From an uncultured Ruminococcus sp. (lineage in GTDB: Bacteria > Bacillota > Clostridia > Oscillospirales > Acutalibacteraceae), in the NCBI GenBank assembly GCA_902776375.1, contig CACYPV010000012.1, positions 1-52,000 on the forward strand: 52,000 nt of DNA, read 5' to 3'. Made by a program: the position numbers and the translations under genes. Shown here piece after piece: positions 17,185-24,945 of the stretch; position 1 is the first letter of the stretch; each line of letters begins with the position of its first letter. Below the pieces are notes generated by a model that saw nothing but the letters and a program-made list of their open reading frames with translations, searched no databases and had not been told where the DNA came from.

Positions 17185-18595
17185 TCTTAGCACCTCCATA
17201 CAACCAGGGATTTCTGAAAGGCTTGAGTCCCGCAATGCTTCTGAGCATCAGTCTTGAGAAGAAGATACCCATGATGAAGTTGGAGATAACGCCTACCAGC
17301 AATGTGTAACCGAACGAGTAGATAGTACCCGTTGTAGCTTCACCAAAGATGAACGAAAGAATGTTAGAGGGACCGAATACGAGCAGCAGGATGATCGATA
17401 CGATAACGACCGTCATGTTACCGTCGATGATCGCTGAAAGCGAGTTCTTGGTACCCTTTTCAAGCGCGCCGTCAAGGGTCCTTCCTCCGCGCAGCTCTTC
17501 CTTGATACGTTCTGCGGTGATAACGTTACAGTCAACGCCCATACCTATCGACAGGATAAGACCAGCGATACCGGGCAGAGTCATTGTGAATGACGGGAAT
17601 ATAGTGAAGTATCCCGAGATAGCCGCTACGGAAAGCGCAAGCTGACCGATAAGCGAAATAACGGCGATACAGCCGGGCAGGCGGTAGAACACGATCATGA
17701 TGATCATGATGAGCACAAAGGCGATACCCGCAGCCCAACCCATAGCGAGAAGGGCGTTCTGACCCAGTGTGGGGCTGATGTTGCCGTAGGTGACGGTTTC
17801 AAGCTCAAAGGGAAGCGCACCGGCTTTGATCTTGTTGGCAAGGTCGGCAGCCTCCGCAGATGTGAAGTCGCCTTCGATAACGGCATTGCCGTCGGTGATA
17901 ATCGAGTTTACCCTGGGAGCGGAGATCATCTGATCGTCCATCCAGATGGAAACGACCTTGTCTTTGTAATCAGTGGTGATCTGCTTGAACTTCTCGGCAC
18001 CCTCTTCGGTAAGGGTGAGCTCAACGATAGGCTCGCTCATTTTGCCGGTTTCCTGTCTGACAGCGGCTTTGGCATCCTTTACCATATCGCCGGTCATGAG
18101 GATATTCTCGTCGCCGGCGGTCTCACCTGACGGAGTCAGATAAATGGTTTTGCCGTTTTTATCGATCGTCGCAGTCTCGTAGGAGTTGCCGGGACGGAAC
18201 GTTAGCTTGGCGGTAGCGGATATCTCGCTTATAGCCTCGCTGGCGTTATACTCTTTTTCGTCCGACTTCCACGGGAAACGTACGATGATCCTGTCCTTGT
18301 TGGTATCGGCGTACAGTTCGTAATCCGTAATACCCGAGGACACCATTCTCGTCTCAATAATTGCTTTCGCGGCATCAAGCTCATCGGAATCGGCGTCATA
18401 GTCGTTTGCCGGCTTGAAGGTCGCGTTTACGCCGCCGCTGATGTCAATTCCCCATCGAATGTCGCCCACACCCTTGAGCACCGTGGTTTTGTTATCGCCG
18501 GTAAAATAGGCGATACCGAAAATGGCGGTGAACGCAAAGGCGAGGATCAACAAAGCGACAATGAAAAAGACAGGCTTTGGAACTCTTTTCATCAT
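17174..18595 (-). CDS. secD: Protein translocase subunit SecD
   Basis: A 473-residue RND-type partner of SecF. The first helix (about 10-31) is followed by a large P1 extracytoplasmic domain (about 45-270) with the conserved segments LTFRPGNSYE, DMVKDAK and WMDDQMISAPRV. Five more helices follow from about 280, including GLILSIGMGVDCNVITAERI, which carries the conserved acidic residue of transmembrane helix 4. GGAGG precedes the ATG by ten bases. A strong sigma-A-type promoter is present at 18732-18760. The gene upstream encodes a free-standing copy of the P1 domain. Confidence 0.97.
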   Translation of the reverse strand: MMKRVPKPVFFIVALLILAFAFTAIFGIAYFTGDNKTTVLKGVGDIRWGIDISGGVNATFKPANDYDADSDELDAAKAIIETRMVSSGITDYELYADTNKDRIIVRFPWKSDEKEYNASEAISEISATAKLTFRPGNSYETATIDKNGKTIYLTPSGETAGDENILMTGDMVKDAKAAVRQETGKMSEPIVELTLTEEGAEKFKQITTDYKDKVVSIWMDDQMISAPRVNSIITDGNAVIEGDFTSAEAADLANKIKAGALPFELETVTYGNISPTLGQNALLAMGWAAGIAFVLIMIIMIVFYRLPGCIAVISLIGQLALSVAAISGYFTIFPSFTMTLPGIAGLILSIGMGVDCNVITAERIKEELRGGRTLDGALEKGTKNSLSAIIDGNMTVVIVSIILLLVFGPSNILSFIFGEATTGTIYSFGYTLLVGVISNFIMGIFFSRLMLRSIAGLKPFRNPWLYGGAKNGK

Positions 18596-18638
18596 GCCTA
18601 AAAAACCTCCGTAAATAATGTTTCAAGCACAGAAAAAA

Positions 18639-18731
18639 CCGCTTTCGGCGGCTGCTCCTACGCTTGGGTATCTGAATAGCACGCAAAAAACAACTCCGTT
18701 ACGCGTGCATACTTACAGACATAACAGAGTT
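18639..18731 (-). promoter_or_regulatory. secDF leader with inverted repeat over the start region
   Basis: Downstream of the promoter, the minus strand has AACTCTGTTATG (18731-18720) and its partner CGTAACGGAGTT (18703-18692), twelve pairs including wobbles, followed by GTTTTTTG. A second smaller stem CCGC/GCGG (18651-18639) is followed by six T. The first repeat begins at about the transcription start, so its left arm may be only partly transcribed. It could be an operator, an attenuator, or the terminator of the upstream gene. It does not match a riboswitch class I know. Confidence 0.4.
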
Positions 18732-18760
18732 ATTATATGTTTTTTTTGTTAATTTGTCAA
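18732..18760 (-). promoter_or_regulatory. Sigma-A-type promoter of secD-secF
   Basis: The minus strand reads TTGACA (18760-18755), 17 bases, TATAAT (18737-18732): consensus in both boxes. The predicted start is about 18725, giving a leader of roughly 130 bases before secD. Confidence 0.85.
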
Positions 18761-19012
18761 TAGAATAAAGAATATTTGCGCAGATTTTTTTATCTTTATA
18801 AAAAATGCATAAAGAATTTTTAGTGGCTAGTGGTTAGTGGCTAGTGGTTAGTGAGTTATAAGTTATAAGTAATAAGTTATAAGTCGTTAGCTGAAACGTT
18901 TAGATTATTTGCAGCGACTTTTCCACAAAACAATACAAATCATGTGCGGGCTTCGCGAAAGACTCGCCCGCAATTGTCCACCGTCAATTGTCAATTAATT
19001 ATTTTCAAATCT
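18761..19012. repeat. Intergenic repeat block 3 (TAGTGGC and ATAAG units)
   Basis: Between the SecD-like lipoprotein gene and the secD promoter lie TAGTGGCTAGTGGT units (about 18821-18852), ATAAG/TAATAAG units (about 18852-18884) and a core copy CTGAAACGTTTAGATTATTT (18891-18910) followed by GCAGCGAC. These match the repeat types near 100-180 and 3320-3410. The rest (18920-19012) shows a weak palindrome at CGGGCTTCGCGAAAGACTCG and nothing coding. Confidence 0.65.
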
Positions 19013-19762
19013 CTATTCCAGCGGATAAGGCAGCGTGCCGGAGTTGATTTGATTGGCGATCTTAGTCGCTTCTTCAATTGTAAAATTGCCCGAAACAATA
19101 ACCTGTCCGTCGGTGATCGGCACCTGTACCGTAGGCGCGGCTAGCATTTCGTCATCTAACCATATCGAAATGATTTTGTTCGTGTACCTTTCGGTAAGGC
19201 TTTTGAATTTTTCAGTACCATCGGCGGTGAATTCTAACACTATAACGGGCTCAGCCGTATCGCCGTTCTGCTGAATTTCAGACCTTGCACTTTTAACCAT
19301 AGAGCCGTCCATCAGTACTTTTCCGGTTTTACCCGAGGGAATTCTATAAACAGGATTTCCGTTATCATCATAGGCTTCCTCTAAGTATTCATTTCCAGGT
19401 CTGAAAGTAACGGCAGCTTGTGTGGTCAAATAATTGGCAATATCACCCTCATAGTTGATCACATCCTCGTCATTCTCTGCCTTGATGTTATCGGGTCTGT
19501 TGAATTTGACCGTCAACGTATCATCCGATTCATCGGTATCGATTTCATAATCGGTTATCCCTATAGCCGAAAGTCGAGCTTCAATAACAGCCTTTTCAGC
19601 AGAAAGCTCCTCAGCGGATACGTCAAGATCTTTATATTCATAGGCATCCACAGTGTGAAAAGTCAAAACCGTGTTATATTTTTCAGCATCGGACGAACAG
19701 CCCGAAAGCATAAACGCCGACAGCATTAGAATAATAATAAAAACTGATATAAACTTTTTCAT
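19013..19762 (-). CDS. Lipoprotein consisting of a free-standing SecD P1-like domain
   Basis: A 249-residue predicted lipoprotein: signal peptide with lipobox LSGC and the cysteine at residue 22. The rest aligns throughout with the extracytoplasmic domain of the SecD encoded just downstream: GITDYEI/GITDYEL, VTFRPGNEY/LTFRPGNSY, GSMVKSA/GDMVKDA, TADGTEKFKSLTE/TEEGAEKFKQITT, ISIWLDDEMLAAPTV/VSIWMDDQMISAPRV, IANQINSGTLPYPLE/LANKIKAGALPFELE. It stops where SecD enters transmembrane helix 2. The start ATG 19762 follows GGGGA; an upstream frame extension lacks a signal. The function is unknown. A role as an accessory or decoy chaperone for Sec export is inference. Confidence 0.85.
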   Translation of the reverse strand: MKKFISVFIIILMLSAFMLSGCSSDAEKYNTVLTFHTVDAYEYKDLDVSAEELSAEKAVIEARLSAIGITDYEIDTDESDDTLTVKFNRPDNIKAENDEDVINYEGDIANYLTTQAAVTFRPGNEYLEEAYDDNGNPVYRIPSGKTGKVLMDGSMVKSARSEIQQNGDTAEPVIVLEFTADGTEKFKSLTERYTNKIISIWLDDEMLAAPTVQVPITDGQVIVSGNFTIEEATKIANQINSGTLPYPLE

Positions 19763-19836
19763 TTGATCATCCCCAAAAAATAATAATCCCGGCGTAATGA
19801 ACGTCGGGTTTATTATATCACTGTGTATTTTTATTG

Positions 19837-21117
19837 TCAATTGTTCAAAAGCTTCTCACATGCCGCAAGCTTAACGCACACGCAGAACACGTCCATTGCG
19901 TTTTGAAGCTCGTCGTTCGGCGGGAAGGACGGCGCGATGCGGATATTGGAATCCTTGGGGTCGTTGCCGTTGGGATAGGTCGCGCCGGCGCCCGTGAGCA
20001 CCAGACCTGCCTCCTTACAAAGGGCGACTACTCTTTTCGCGGTGCCTTCCATAACGTCTATGCTTACGAAGTAACCGCCGTTGGGGTTGGTCCACTCCCC
20101 TATTCCCACTGGGTTAAGCTCCTTGGCAAGGGTGTTGAGCACGATCTCAAACTTGGGCGCAAGCACAGCCTTATGCTTTTTCATGTGCTCCAAAACGCCG
20201 TTGTAATCGCCGAAATACTTTACATGGCGCAGCATGTTGAGCTTGTCATAGCTGATGACCTCAAAGTTATAACGCTCCATAAACACCTTCATGTTGTTGG
20301 GGGAAGCAGCCATTGCGGCTACGCCCGCTCCGGGGAAGGTAATCTTTGAGGTGGAGCAGAACATCAGAGGCATATCCTCGTTGCCCGCCTTAACGCACTC
20401 ATCGTAGATATTGAGCAGTGAATCGGGTGTGTCGGTAACGTCGTGCACGCAGTAAGCGTTGTCCCACATGATGCGGAAGTCCTTGGCGGCAGGCTTCAAA
20501 TTCGCGAAGCGCCTTACGGTCTCGTCGCTGTAGGTAACGCCCGAGGGATTGGAATACTTTGGCACGCACCATACGCCCTTGATGCTCTCGTCCTCCGCGA
20601 CGAGCTTTTCGATCATATCCATATCAGGGCCGTTCTCGTCCATGGGAACGGGTATCATTTCAAAGCCGTAGTAGCCCGTGATGCCGAAATGGCGGTCGTA
20701 GCCGGGAACGGGACAAAGGAACTTTCTGTCGGGCACCTCGTACCACGGCTTGCAGCCCTCAACTATGGGCTTGGTCATCATGCAGGAAATCGTATCGAAC
20801 ATCATGTTGAGGCTCGAGCTGCCGCCGACCATGACGTTTTTGTAGTCAACGCCGAGGATGTCGCCGAAAAGCTTTCTGCATTCCTCGATGCCGGCAAGGA
20901 TACCGTAGTTGCGGCAATCCATTTTATCCGCGCCGACAAAATCGGAGCTGCTGTTTACAATGTCGAGCATATCGAGAGAGAGGTCAAGCTGCGCCTTGCC
21001 GGGCTTTCCGCGAGCCATGTTGAGGCTCAGCCCCATTCCCTTGATCTCCTCGTACTGTTTTTTAAGACTTTGGTACTCCTGCTCAAGCTCCTGAGCATTC
21101 AGCTTTGAATAATTCAT
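19837..21117 (-). CDS. Type Ic aspartate aminotransferase-like enzyme
   Basis: A fold-type I pyridoxal phosphate enzyme of 426 residues related to the MocR-like/type Ic aspartate aminotransferases, which exchange amino groups between aspartate and 2-oxoglutarate. The cofactor lysine is K258 in CSTSKITFPGAG. Upstream segments MVGGSSSLNMMFD, PGYDRHF, VPKYSNPSGVTY and MWDNAYCVHD are the expected cofactor and substrate contacts. There is no DNA-binding domain. It is monocistronic, with its own promoter (21169-21197) and AAGGAG before the ATG. Confidence 0.88.
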   Translation of the reverse strand: MNYSKLNAQELEQEYQSLKKQYEEIKGMGLSLNMARGKPGKAQLDLSLDMLDIVNSSSDFVGADKMDCRNYGILAGIEECRKLFGDILGVDYKNVMVGGSSSLNMMFDTISCMMTKPIVEGCKPWYEVPDRKFLCPVPGYDRHFGITGYYGFEMIPVPMDENGPDMDMIEKLVAEDESIKGVWCVPKYSNPSGVTYSDETVRRFANLKPAAKDFRIMWDNAYCVHDVTDTPDSLLNIYDECVKAGNEDMPLMFCSTSKITFPGAGVAAMAASPNNMKVFMERYNFEVISYDKLNMLRHVKYFGDYNGVLEHMKKHKAVLAPKFEIVLNTLAKELNPVGIGEWTNPNGGYFVSIDVMEGTAKRVVALCKEAGLVLTGAGATYPNGNDPKDSNIRIAPSFPPNDELQNAMDVFCVCVKLAACEKLLNN

Positions 21118-21168
21118 TTTGGGTTCTCCTTAATCTCTAATTGCAATTTATATTGATATGCAACTAGT

Positions 21169-21197
21169 ATTTTAAACCATAGCGCAGGAAATTGCAA
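21169..21197 (-). promoter_or_regulatory. Sigma-A-type promoter of the aminotransferase gene
   Basis: The minus strand has TTGCAA (21197-21192), 17 bases, TAAAAT (21174-21169), about 50 bases upstream of the start codon. Confidence 0.65.
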
Positions 21198-21233
21198 GTC
21201 TTTTTTAAAAATCCTGCATTTTCAGAGTTTTGT

Positions 21234-21275
21234 CAATAAAAAAACAGACTTACCGACGTTTTATCGGTAAGTCTG
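21234..21275 (-). terminator. Intrinsic terminator of the cpsC-cpsD pair
   Basis: A perfect twelve-pair stem (CAGACTTACCGA at 21245-21256 with TCGGTAAGTCTG at 21264-21275) is followed on the minus strand by TTTTTTTATT. It lies just after the CpsD-like stop codon. Confidence 0.85.
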
Positions 21276-21285
21276 ACAAGAATTA

Positions 21286-21999
21286 TCAATAATACTGGTA
21301 ATAGTAGTAGCTGCGTCTGCTGCGCTTCTTGCTGGTGATACAGCCGACCTTTATAAAGCCGAGCAGCTTGCAGTCCGCGAGCTTGGCGCTTTCGAGCAGA
21401 TTCTGGATATCGCCGTGGGTAGTGCTGCGCTCTCTGAGCACCACAACGAAGCCCGCAACAAGATCCTTTAAGAGCAAAGCGTCGGAAACTACGCCGATAG
21501 GCGGAGTGTCAAAGATGATGTAATCGTACTCCTCAACGATACGCTTGACAAGGCTGATAAAACGCGCTGAGCAAAGCAGCTCGGAGGGGTTCGGAGGGAT
21601 GGTGCCCGAGGGAAGGATGTCGAGATTAGGCAATACATTGCGCTGAACTATCTCGTCAAAGTCGCCCATCTTACCGATAATATTCGAAAGGCCAACAGAA
21701 TTCTCGACCTTAAAAATGTTATGGATATTCGGGCGTCTGAGGTCGCTGTCTATAAGCAGAACGCGCTTTTCCATTTTTGAGAAGGATATCGCAAGGTTTG
21801 AGGAAACGGTACTCTTTCCTTCACCCTTTGAATAGCTCGTTACCGCAAAGACCTTTTTGTCGTCAGCCGAAAGCGAAAACATGATGTTGGTTCTCGCCGC
21901 CTTGTACGACTCAACTATAGCGAATTTACTCTTATCGGAAATAGTTTCGATCTTGATATCTTTCTTCTTGTTTTTCTTGTTTCCAACTTTAATCTTCAT
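21286..21999 (-). CDS. CpsD/CapB-like protein-tyrosine kinase
   Basis: A BY-kinase of about 237 residues that by family autophosphorylates on a tyrosine tail and controls polymerisation or export of surface polysaccharide with its membrane partner CpsC. Walker A is YSKGEGKSTVSSN, Walker A' is VLLIDSDLRRPN and Walker B is YDYIIFDTPP. The C-terminus RRSYYYYQYY is the tyrosine cluster. The ATG 21999 is chosen because AGGTG lies six bases before it; a GTG three codons upstream overlapping the CpsC stop is possible. A terminator follows. No glycosyltransferase genes are nearby. Confidence 0.9.
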   Translation of the reverse strand: MKIKVGNKKNKKKDIKIETISDKSKFAIVESYKAARTNIMFSLSADDKKVFAVTSYSKGEGKSTVSSNLAISFSKMEKRVLLIDSDLRRPNIHNIFKVENSVGLSNIIGKMGDFDEIVQRNVLPNLDILPSGTIPPNPSELLCSARFISLVKRIVEEYDYIIFDTPPIGVVSDALLLKDLVAGFVVVLRERSTTHGDIQNLLESAKLADCKLLGFIKVGCITSKKRSRRSYYYYQYY

Positions 22000-22004
22000 G
22001 TCCG

Positions 22005-22817
22005 TCACCTACCCGAATTCTCAAAATCTGGGATCTCCGCGAATACGGGAACCTTGTACATGCCGGAAAGATCATCGTCGTGCTTGATAGTGGTATCGAT
22101 CAATTCAAGCAGTATCGAAATCACGCAGGCGATGATAACGCCTATAGCGCCGCCGATCATAGCGCTCTGCTGTCTGCTCGATTTACTGGCGTGAGCCACT
22201 TTATCTATGCTGACTTCTCTGAGATTGCCGTATCCGATACTACCGTAAAAAACCTCGGAGCACGCAGTAACGATGTTTTGCGGAGCAATGGCAACCTTAT
22301 CTTTATCTTTTCCGGTAGCAGTGATCCTTATATAAAAGCTGTCGTCTATAGTGGTCATCGTAACGCTGCAGCCCTTATACTGCTCCTGAACGATAGGCGC
22401 GTTATTGAACATGATTATGCAGTTTTTAGCCAGAGTGGCGGAAGCTGCCATGTCCGACGCGAAGATCTTCTGCGCCAGATCATTGTTGCTCGATACAGAA
22501 TCATTGCCGGAGCTTGAGCCCTTTTTGCCGTCAGCGACAAGGGCGGCGTCGGCATCGTCGGTAACCTTGTTAGGCGCGGTAGTTGCAGTCTGCTTTTTCG
22601 GATCGGTCGCCGTGGTAGCGGCGGTCGTTGCCGACTGATTGTTTTGTTTACCGTAATTCTGCACATAAAGAACCGCGGAAGCGCTGTATACGGGTTTTAC
22701 AAAAAAGCTTGTATACAGGAAAAATATCACCGCCATCAAAGCTCCCGAAAGGATAATAAGCGGAAGCCTGTGCAGCAAAATGCGGAGTATCTTTTGAATC
22801 GTAATATTCTTGCCCAT
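22005..22817 (-). CDS. CpsC/Wzz-like polysaccharide chain-length adaptor
   Basis: A membrane protein of 270 residues with helices at about 15-36 and 220-241 flanking an extracytoplasmic domain. This is the Wzz/CpsC layout that activates the paired tyrosine kinase. The external domain contains a low-complexity Thr/Ala/Lys-rich insert (about 55-105). The cytoplasmic tail ends near the stop that overlaps the kinase gene. AAAGGAG precedes the ATG, and a -10 TATAAT lies at 22860-22865 (minus) with only a weak -35. Confidence 0.85.
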   Translation of the reverse strand: MGKNITIQKILRILLHRLPLIILSGALMAVIFFLYTSFFVKPVYSASAVLYVQNYGKQNNQSATTAATTATDPKKQTATTAPNKVTDDADAALVADGKKGSSSGNDSVSSNNDLAQKIFASDMAASATLAKNCIIMFNNAPIVQEQYKGCSVTMTTIDDSFYIRITATGKDKDKVAIAPQNIVTACSEVFYGSIGYGNLREVSIDKVAHASKSSRQQSAMIGGAIGVIIACVISILLELIDTTIKHDDDLSGMYKVPVFAEIPDFENSGR

Positions 22818-22914
22818 GAAAAAACTCCTTTTAAAGGCTGTAAAAACTCATACTTTGCTATTATAGTACAAATAGAGAAGTATTTAATTCTAAAATAGAA
22901 TAATAATAATAAAA

Positions 22915-24150
22915 TTAATGCGGAATTACGTTGAGCAGAACGCCTGCCGCGACCGCCGAACCGATAACTCCGGCGACGTTCGGACCCATTGCGTGCATCA
23001 ACAGGAAGTTGCCGGGGTTCTCCTGCTGACCGACGCGTTGAGAGACGCGCGCCGCCATAGGAACGGCGGAAACGCCTGCGGAACCGATGAGCGGGTTGAC
23101 CTTGCCGCCGGTAAACTTATACATAAGCTTGCCGAACAGCACGCCGAACGCGGTACCCATTGAAAACGCGATAAGTCCCAGAACAATGATCTTGATGGTG
23201 TCGAAGGTAAGGAAGGTGCTGCCCTTCGCGGTAGCGCCGACCGTGACGCCGAGGAAGATGGTTATGATGTTCATCAGCTCGTTTTGAGCCGCTTTTGCAA
23301 TCCTGTCGACAACTCCGGATTCCTTGAACAGGTTGCCGAGCATGAGCATACCGACAAGCGGAGCCGCGTCGGGCAGGAAAATAGAGATGAGGATAACAAC
23401 GATGATCGGGAAAATGATCTTCTCGAGCTTTGATACCGGGCGAAGCTGCTCCATAACGACGGCGCGCTCCTTTTTGGTGGTGAGCGCCTTCATAATAGGC
23501 GGCTGGATTATAGGCACCAGCGCCATGTAGGAATAAGCCGCAATAGCGATAGAGCCCAGCATTTCGGGCGCGAGCTTGGTGGTGACGAATATAGCGGTCG
23601 GGCCGTCGGCGCCGCCGATAATGGCGATAGCGCCGGACTGTGGCTCTGAAAAACCGAGGAAAATAGCGCCGGTAAAGGTCACGAAAATGCCTATCTGAGC
23701 CGCCGCGCCGAGAATAAGGCTCTTGGGGTTGGAGATAAGCGGACCGAAGTCGGTCATGCAGCCGATACCGAGGAAGATAAGCGGAGGATAAATGCCCAGC
23801 TTAACGCCCTGATACAGGTAGTAAAGCAAGCCGCCGTTGGTCGGATTCTCGTAATACCACACGCCGTTTATAAGCTGCGTGGCGTGACCCGCCGCCGCAG
23901 GGTCGGATTTGTCCGCCATCCTGACAAGCTCCGTCGAGGGAGCCGCCATGATTTCGGGATAGAGGTTTACAAGCAGCATACCGAAGGCGATCGGCAGAAG
24001 CAGCAGCGGTTCGTATTGCTTTTTAATGGCGAGGTAGATCAAAAAGATCGACACGCCTATCATCACATAGTTTTGCCAGTTGAGGGTATTAAGACCCGAG
24101 CTTGAAAAAATGCCGTAAATGGCATCTAAAAAGCCGTTGAATATTTCCAT
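22915..24150 (-). CDS. Sodium-pumping decarboxylase beta subunit
   Basis: An integral membrane protein of 411 residues of the OadB/GcdB/MmdB family, which couples decarboxylation of a carboxybiotin to sodium export. The conserved segments GGADGPTAIFVTTKL and LGVTVGATAKGSTFL, and the end MHAMGPNVAGVIGSAVAAG, are those of the family. Which acid is decarboxylated depends on the alpha subunit, which is not in this window. The gamma-like gene lies 28 bases upstream, so the two form an operon from the promoter at 24671. Confidence 0.93.
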   Translation of the reverse strand: MEIFNGFLDAIYGIFSSSGLNTLNWQNYVMIGVSIFLIYLAIKKQYEPLLLLPIAFGMLLVNLYPEIMAAPSTELVRMADKSDPAAAGHATQLINGVWYYENPTNGGLLYYLYQGVKLGIYPPLIFLGIGCMTDFGPLISNPKSLILGAAAQIGIFVTFTGAIFLGFSEPQSGAIAIIGGADGPTAIFVTTKLAPEMLGSIAIAAYSYMALVPIIQPPIMKALTTKKERAVVMEQLRPVSKLEKIIFPIIVVILISIFLPDAAPLVGMLMLGNLFKESGVVDRIAKAAQNELMNIITIFLGVTVGATAKGSTFLTFDTIKIIVLGLIAFSMGTAFGVLFGKLMYKFTGGKVNPLIGSAGVSAVPMAARVSQRVGQQENPGNFLLMHAMGPNVAGVIGSAVAAGVLLNVIPH

Positions 24151-24178
24151 ACAGACGTTCCTTTCAAATTAATATTGC

Positions 24179-24631
24179 CTAAAACGGGCGTGTGTTGTCA
24201 AGAACACCTGCGTTCGCCCACGCGGAACGTCCGCCGCTTGCTTTTTTGATACTTTTGATCCTCGCTTTTGAGGATGGACCGAAGCTTGCCGCCACAGCCG
24301 CCGCTATAACCGCCACGACCTCCTCGGGGATCTCGTCGTCGTCGACAGTCGGCGGAGTAACATACGCGGGCTTTGTTATGATGTGAACGCCCTTATCCAT
24401 ACTTACGGGCTCAAGCACCAGCTTCGTCTTTTTCTTTTTCCTGTTATCCGAGGCGCGTTGCAGCCCCGCGATAATGGCGCTGTATGATTTGATAATGATT
24501 ATCAGCAAAAACAGCATGGAAAAAACGACCGCGAAGCCGGTCAAAATCACCTTAGCCGCAGATATTGATTTGTCGTAAAGACTTAGCTCGCCCGCGATAG
24601 CGCGCAGCGCGCCGACGCTTGATTGCAGCAT
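24179..24631 (-). CDS. OadG-like decarboxylase gamma subunit
   Basis: A protein of 150 residues with one transmembrane helix (about 27-52), a charged linker, and an acidic-to-alanine-rich C-terminal segment (DDDEIPEEVVAVIAAAVAAS) followed by WANAGVLDNTRPF, as seen in OadG-family proteins of Clostridia. The gamma subunit holds the pump complex together. The ATG at 24631 is chosen because GGAGGG lies six bases before it; the frame extends ten codons further without one. It precedes the beta subunit gene. No biotin carrier domain is present. Confidence 0.82.
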   Translation of the reverse strand: MLQSSVGALRAIAGELSLYDKSISAAKVILTGFAVVFSMLFLLIIIIKSYSAIIAGLQRASDNRKKKKTKLVLEPVSMDKGVHIITKPAYVTPPTVDDDEIPEEVVAVIAAAVAASFGPSSKARIKSIKKASGGRSAWANAGVLDNTRPF

Positions 24632-24670
24632 ATTACACCCTCCGTATATAGAAAATGACATATATACAGT

Positions 24671-24699
24671 ATTATACTTTATTTCGCCCTTTTTTTCAA
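24671..24699 (-). promoter_or_regulatory. Sigma-A-type promoter of the decarboxylase genes
   Basis: The minus strand has TTGAAA (24699-24694), 17 bases, TATAAT (24676-24671). It lies 40 bases before the gamma subunit start. Confidence 0.8.
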
Positions 24700-24945
24700 T
24701 AATAAAAATCTGCGCAGCTCTTTTTCGTTATTGTTTACAAATTGATTGGATATATTTTGTGCATTGTTCACAAATCAGTGTTTTGCGATATTTGCTGTAC
24801 CGATATGTTTTAGTTTTTACATAACGAAATAGCCGAAGGATCCTTCGGCAGTAAAGTGCGTTTCCGATTACCGCCTTGGGATACTTCGACTGATTCGAGG
24901 AACGGTTTTGCCCTGCGGGCGCCGCTCAGTATAACTACTATTCAA
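24700..24945. other. AT-rich intergenic stretch with an 18-bp palindrome
   Basis: Between the decarboxylase promoter and the spoIVA stop there is no gene. The one structured element is the perfect palindrome GCCGAAGGATCCTTCGGC at 24832-24849, whose GAAGGATCC core matches the GGATCC elements at 140, 3374 and 3862. It is followed by less ordered sequence with TTCGACTGATTCGAGGAACG. Confidence 0.6.

Noticed and set aside
18492-18686. Basic leader peptide of 64 codons overlapping the secD start
   Set aside because: TTG start, no ribosome binding site, and it overlaps secD by 104 bases; a SecM/VemP-like arrest peptide would need a signal sequence, which is absent.
18639-18731. Known riboswitch ahead of secDF
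   Set aside because: I could not match the conserved nucleotides of any riboswitch class I know.
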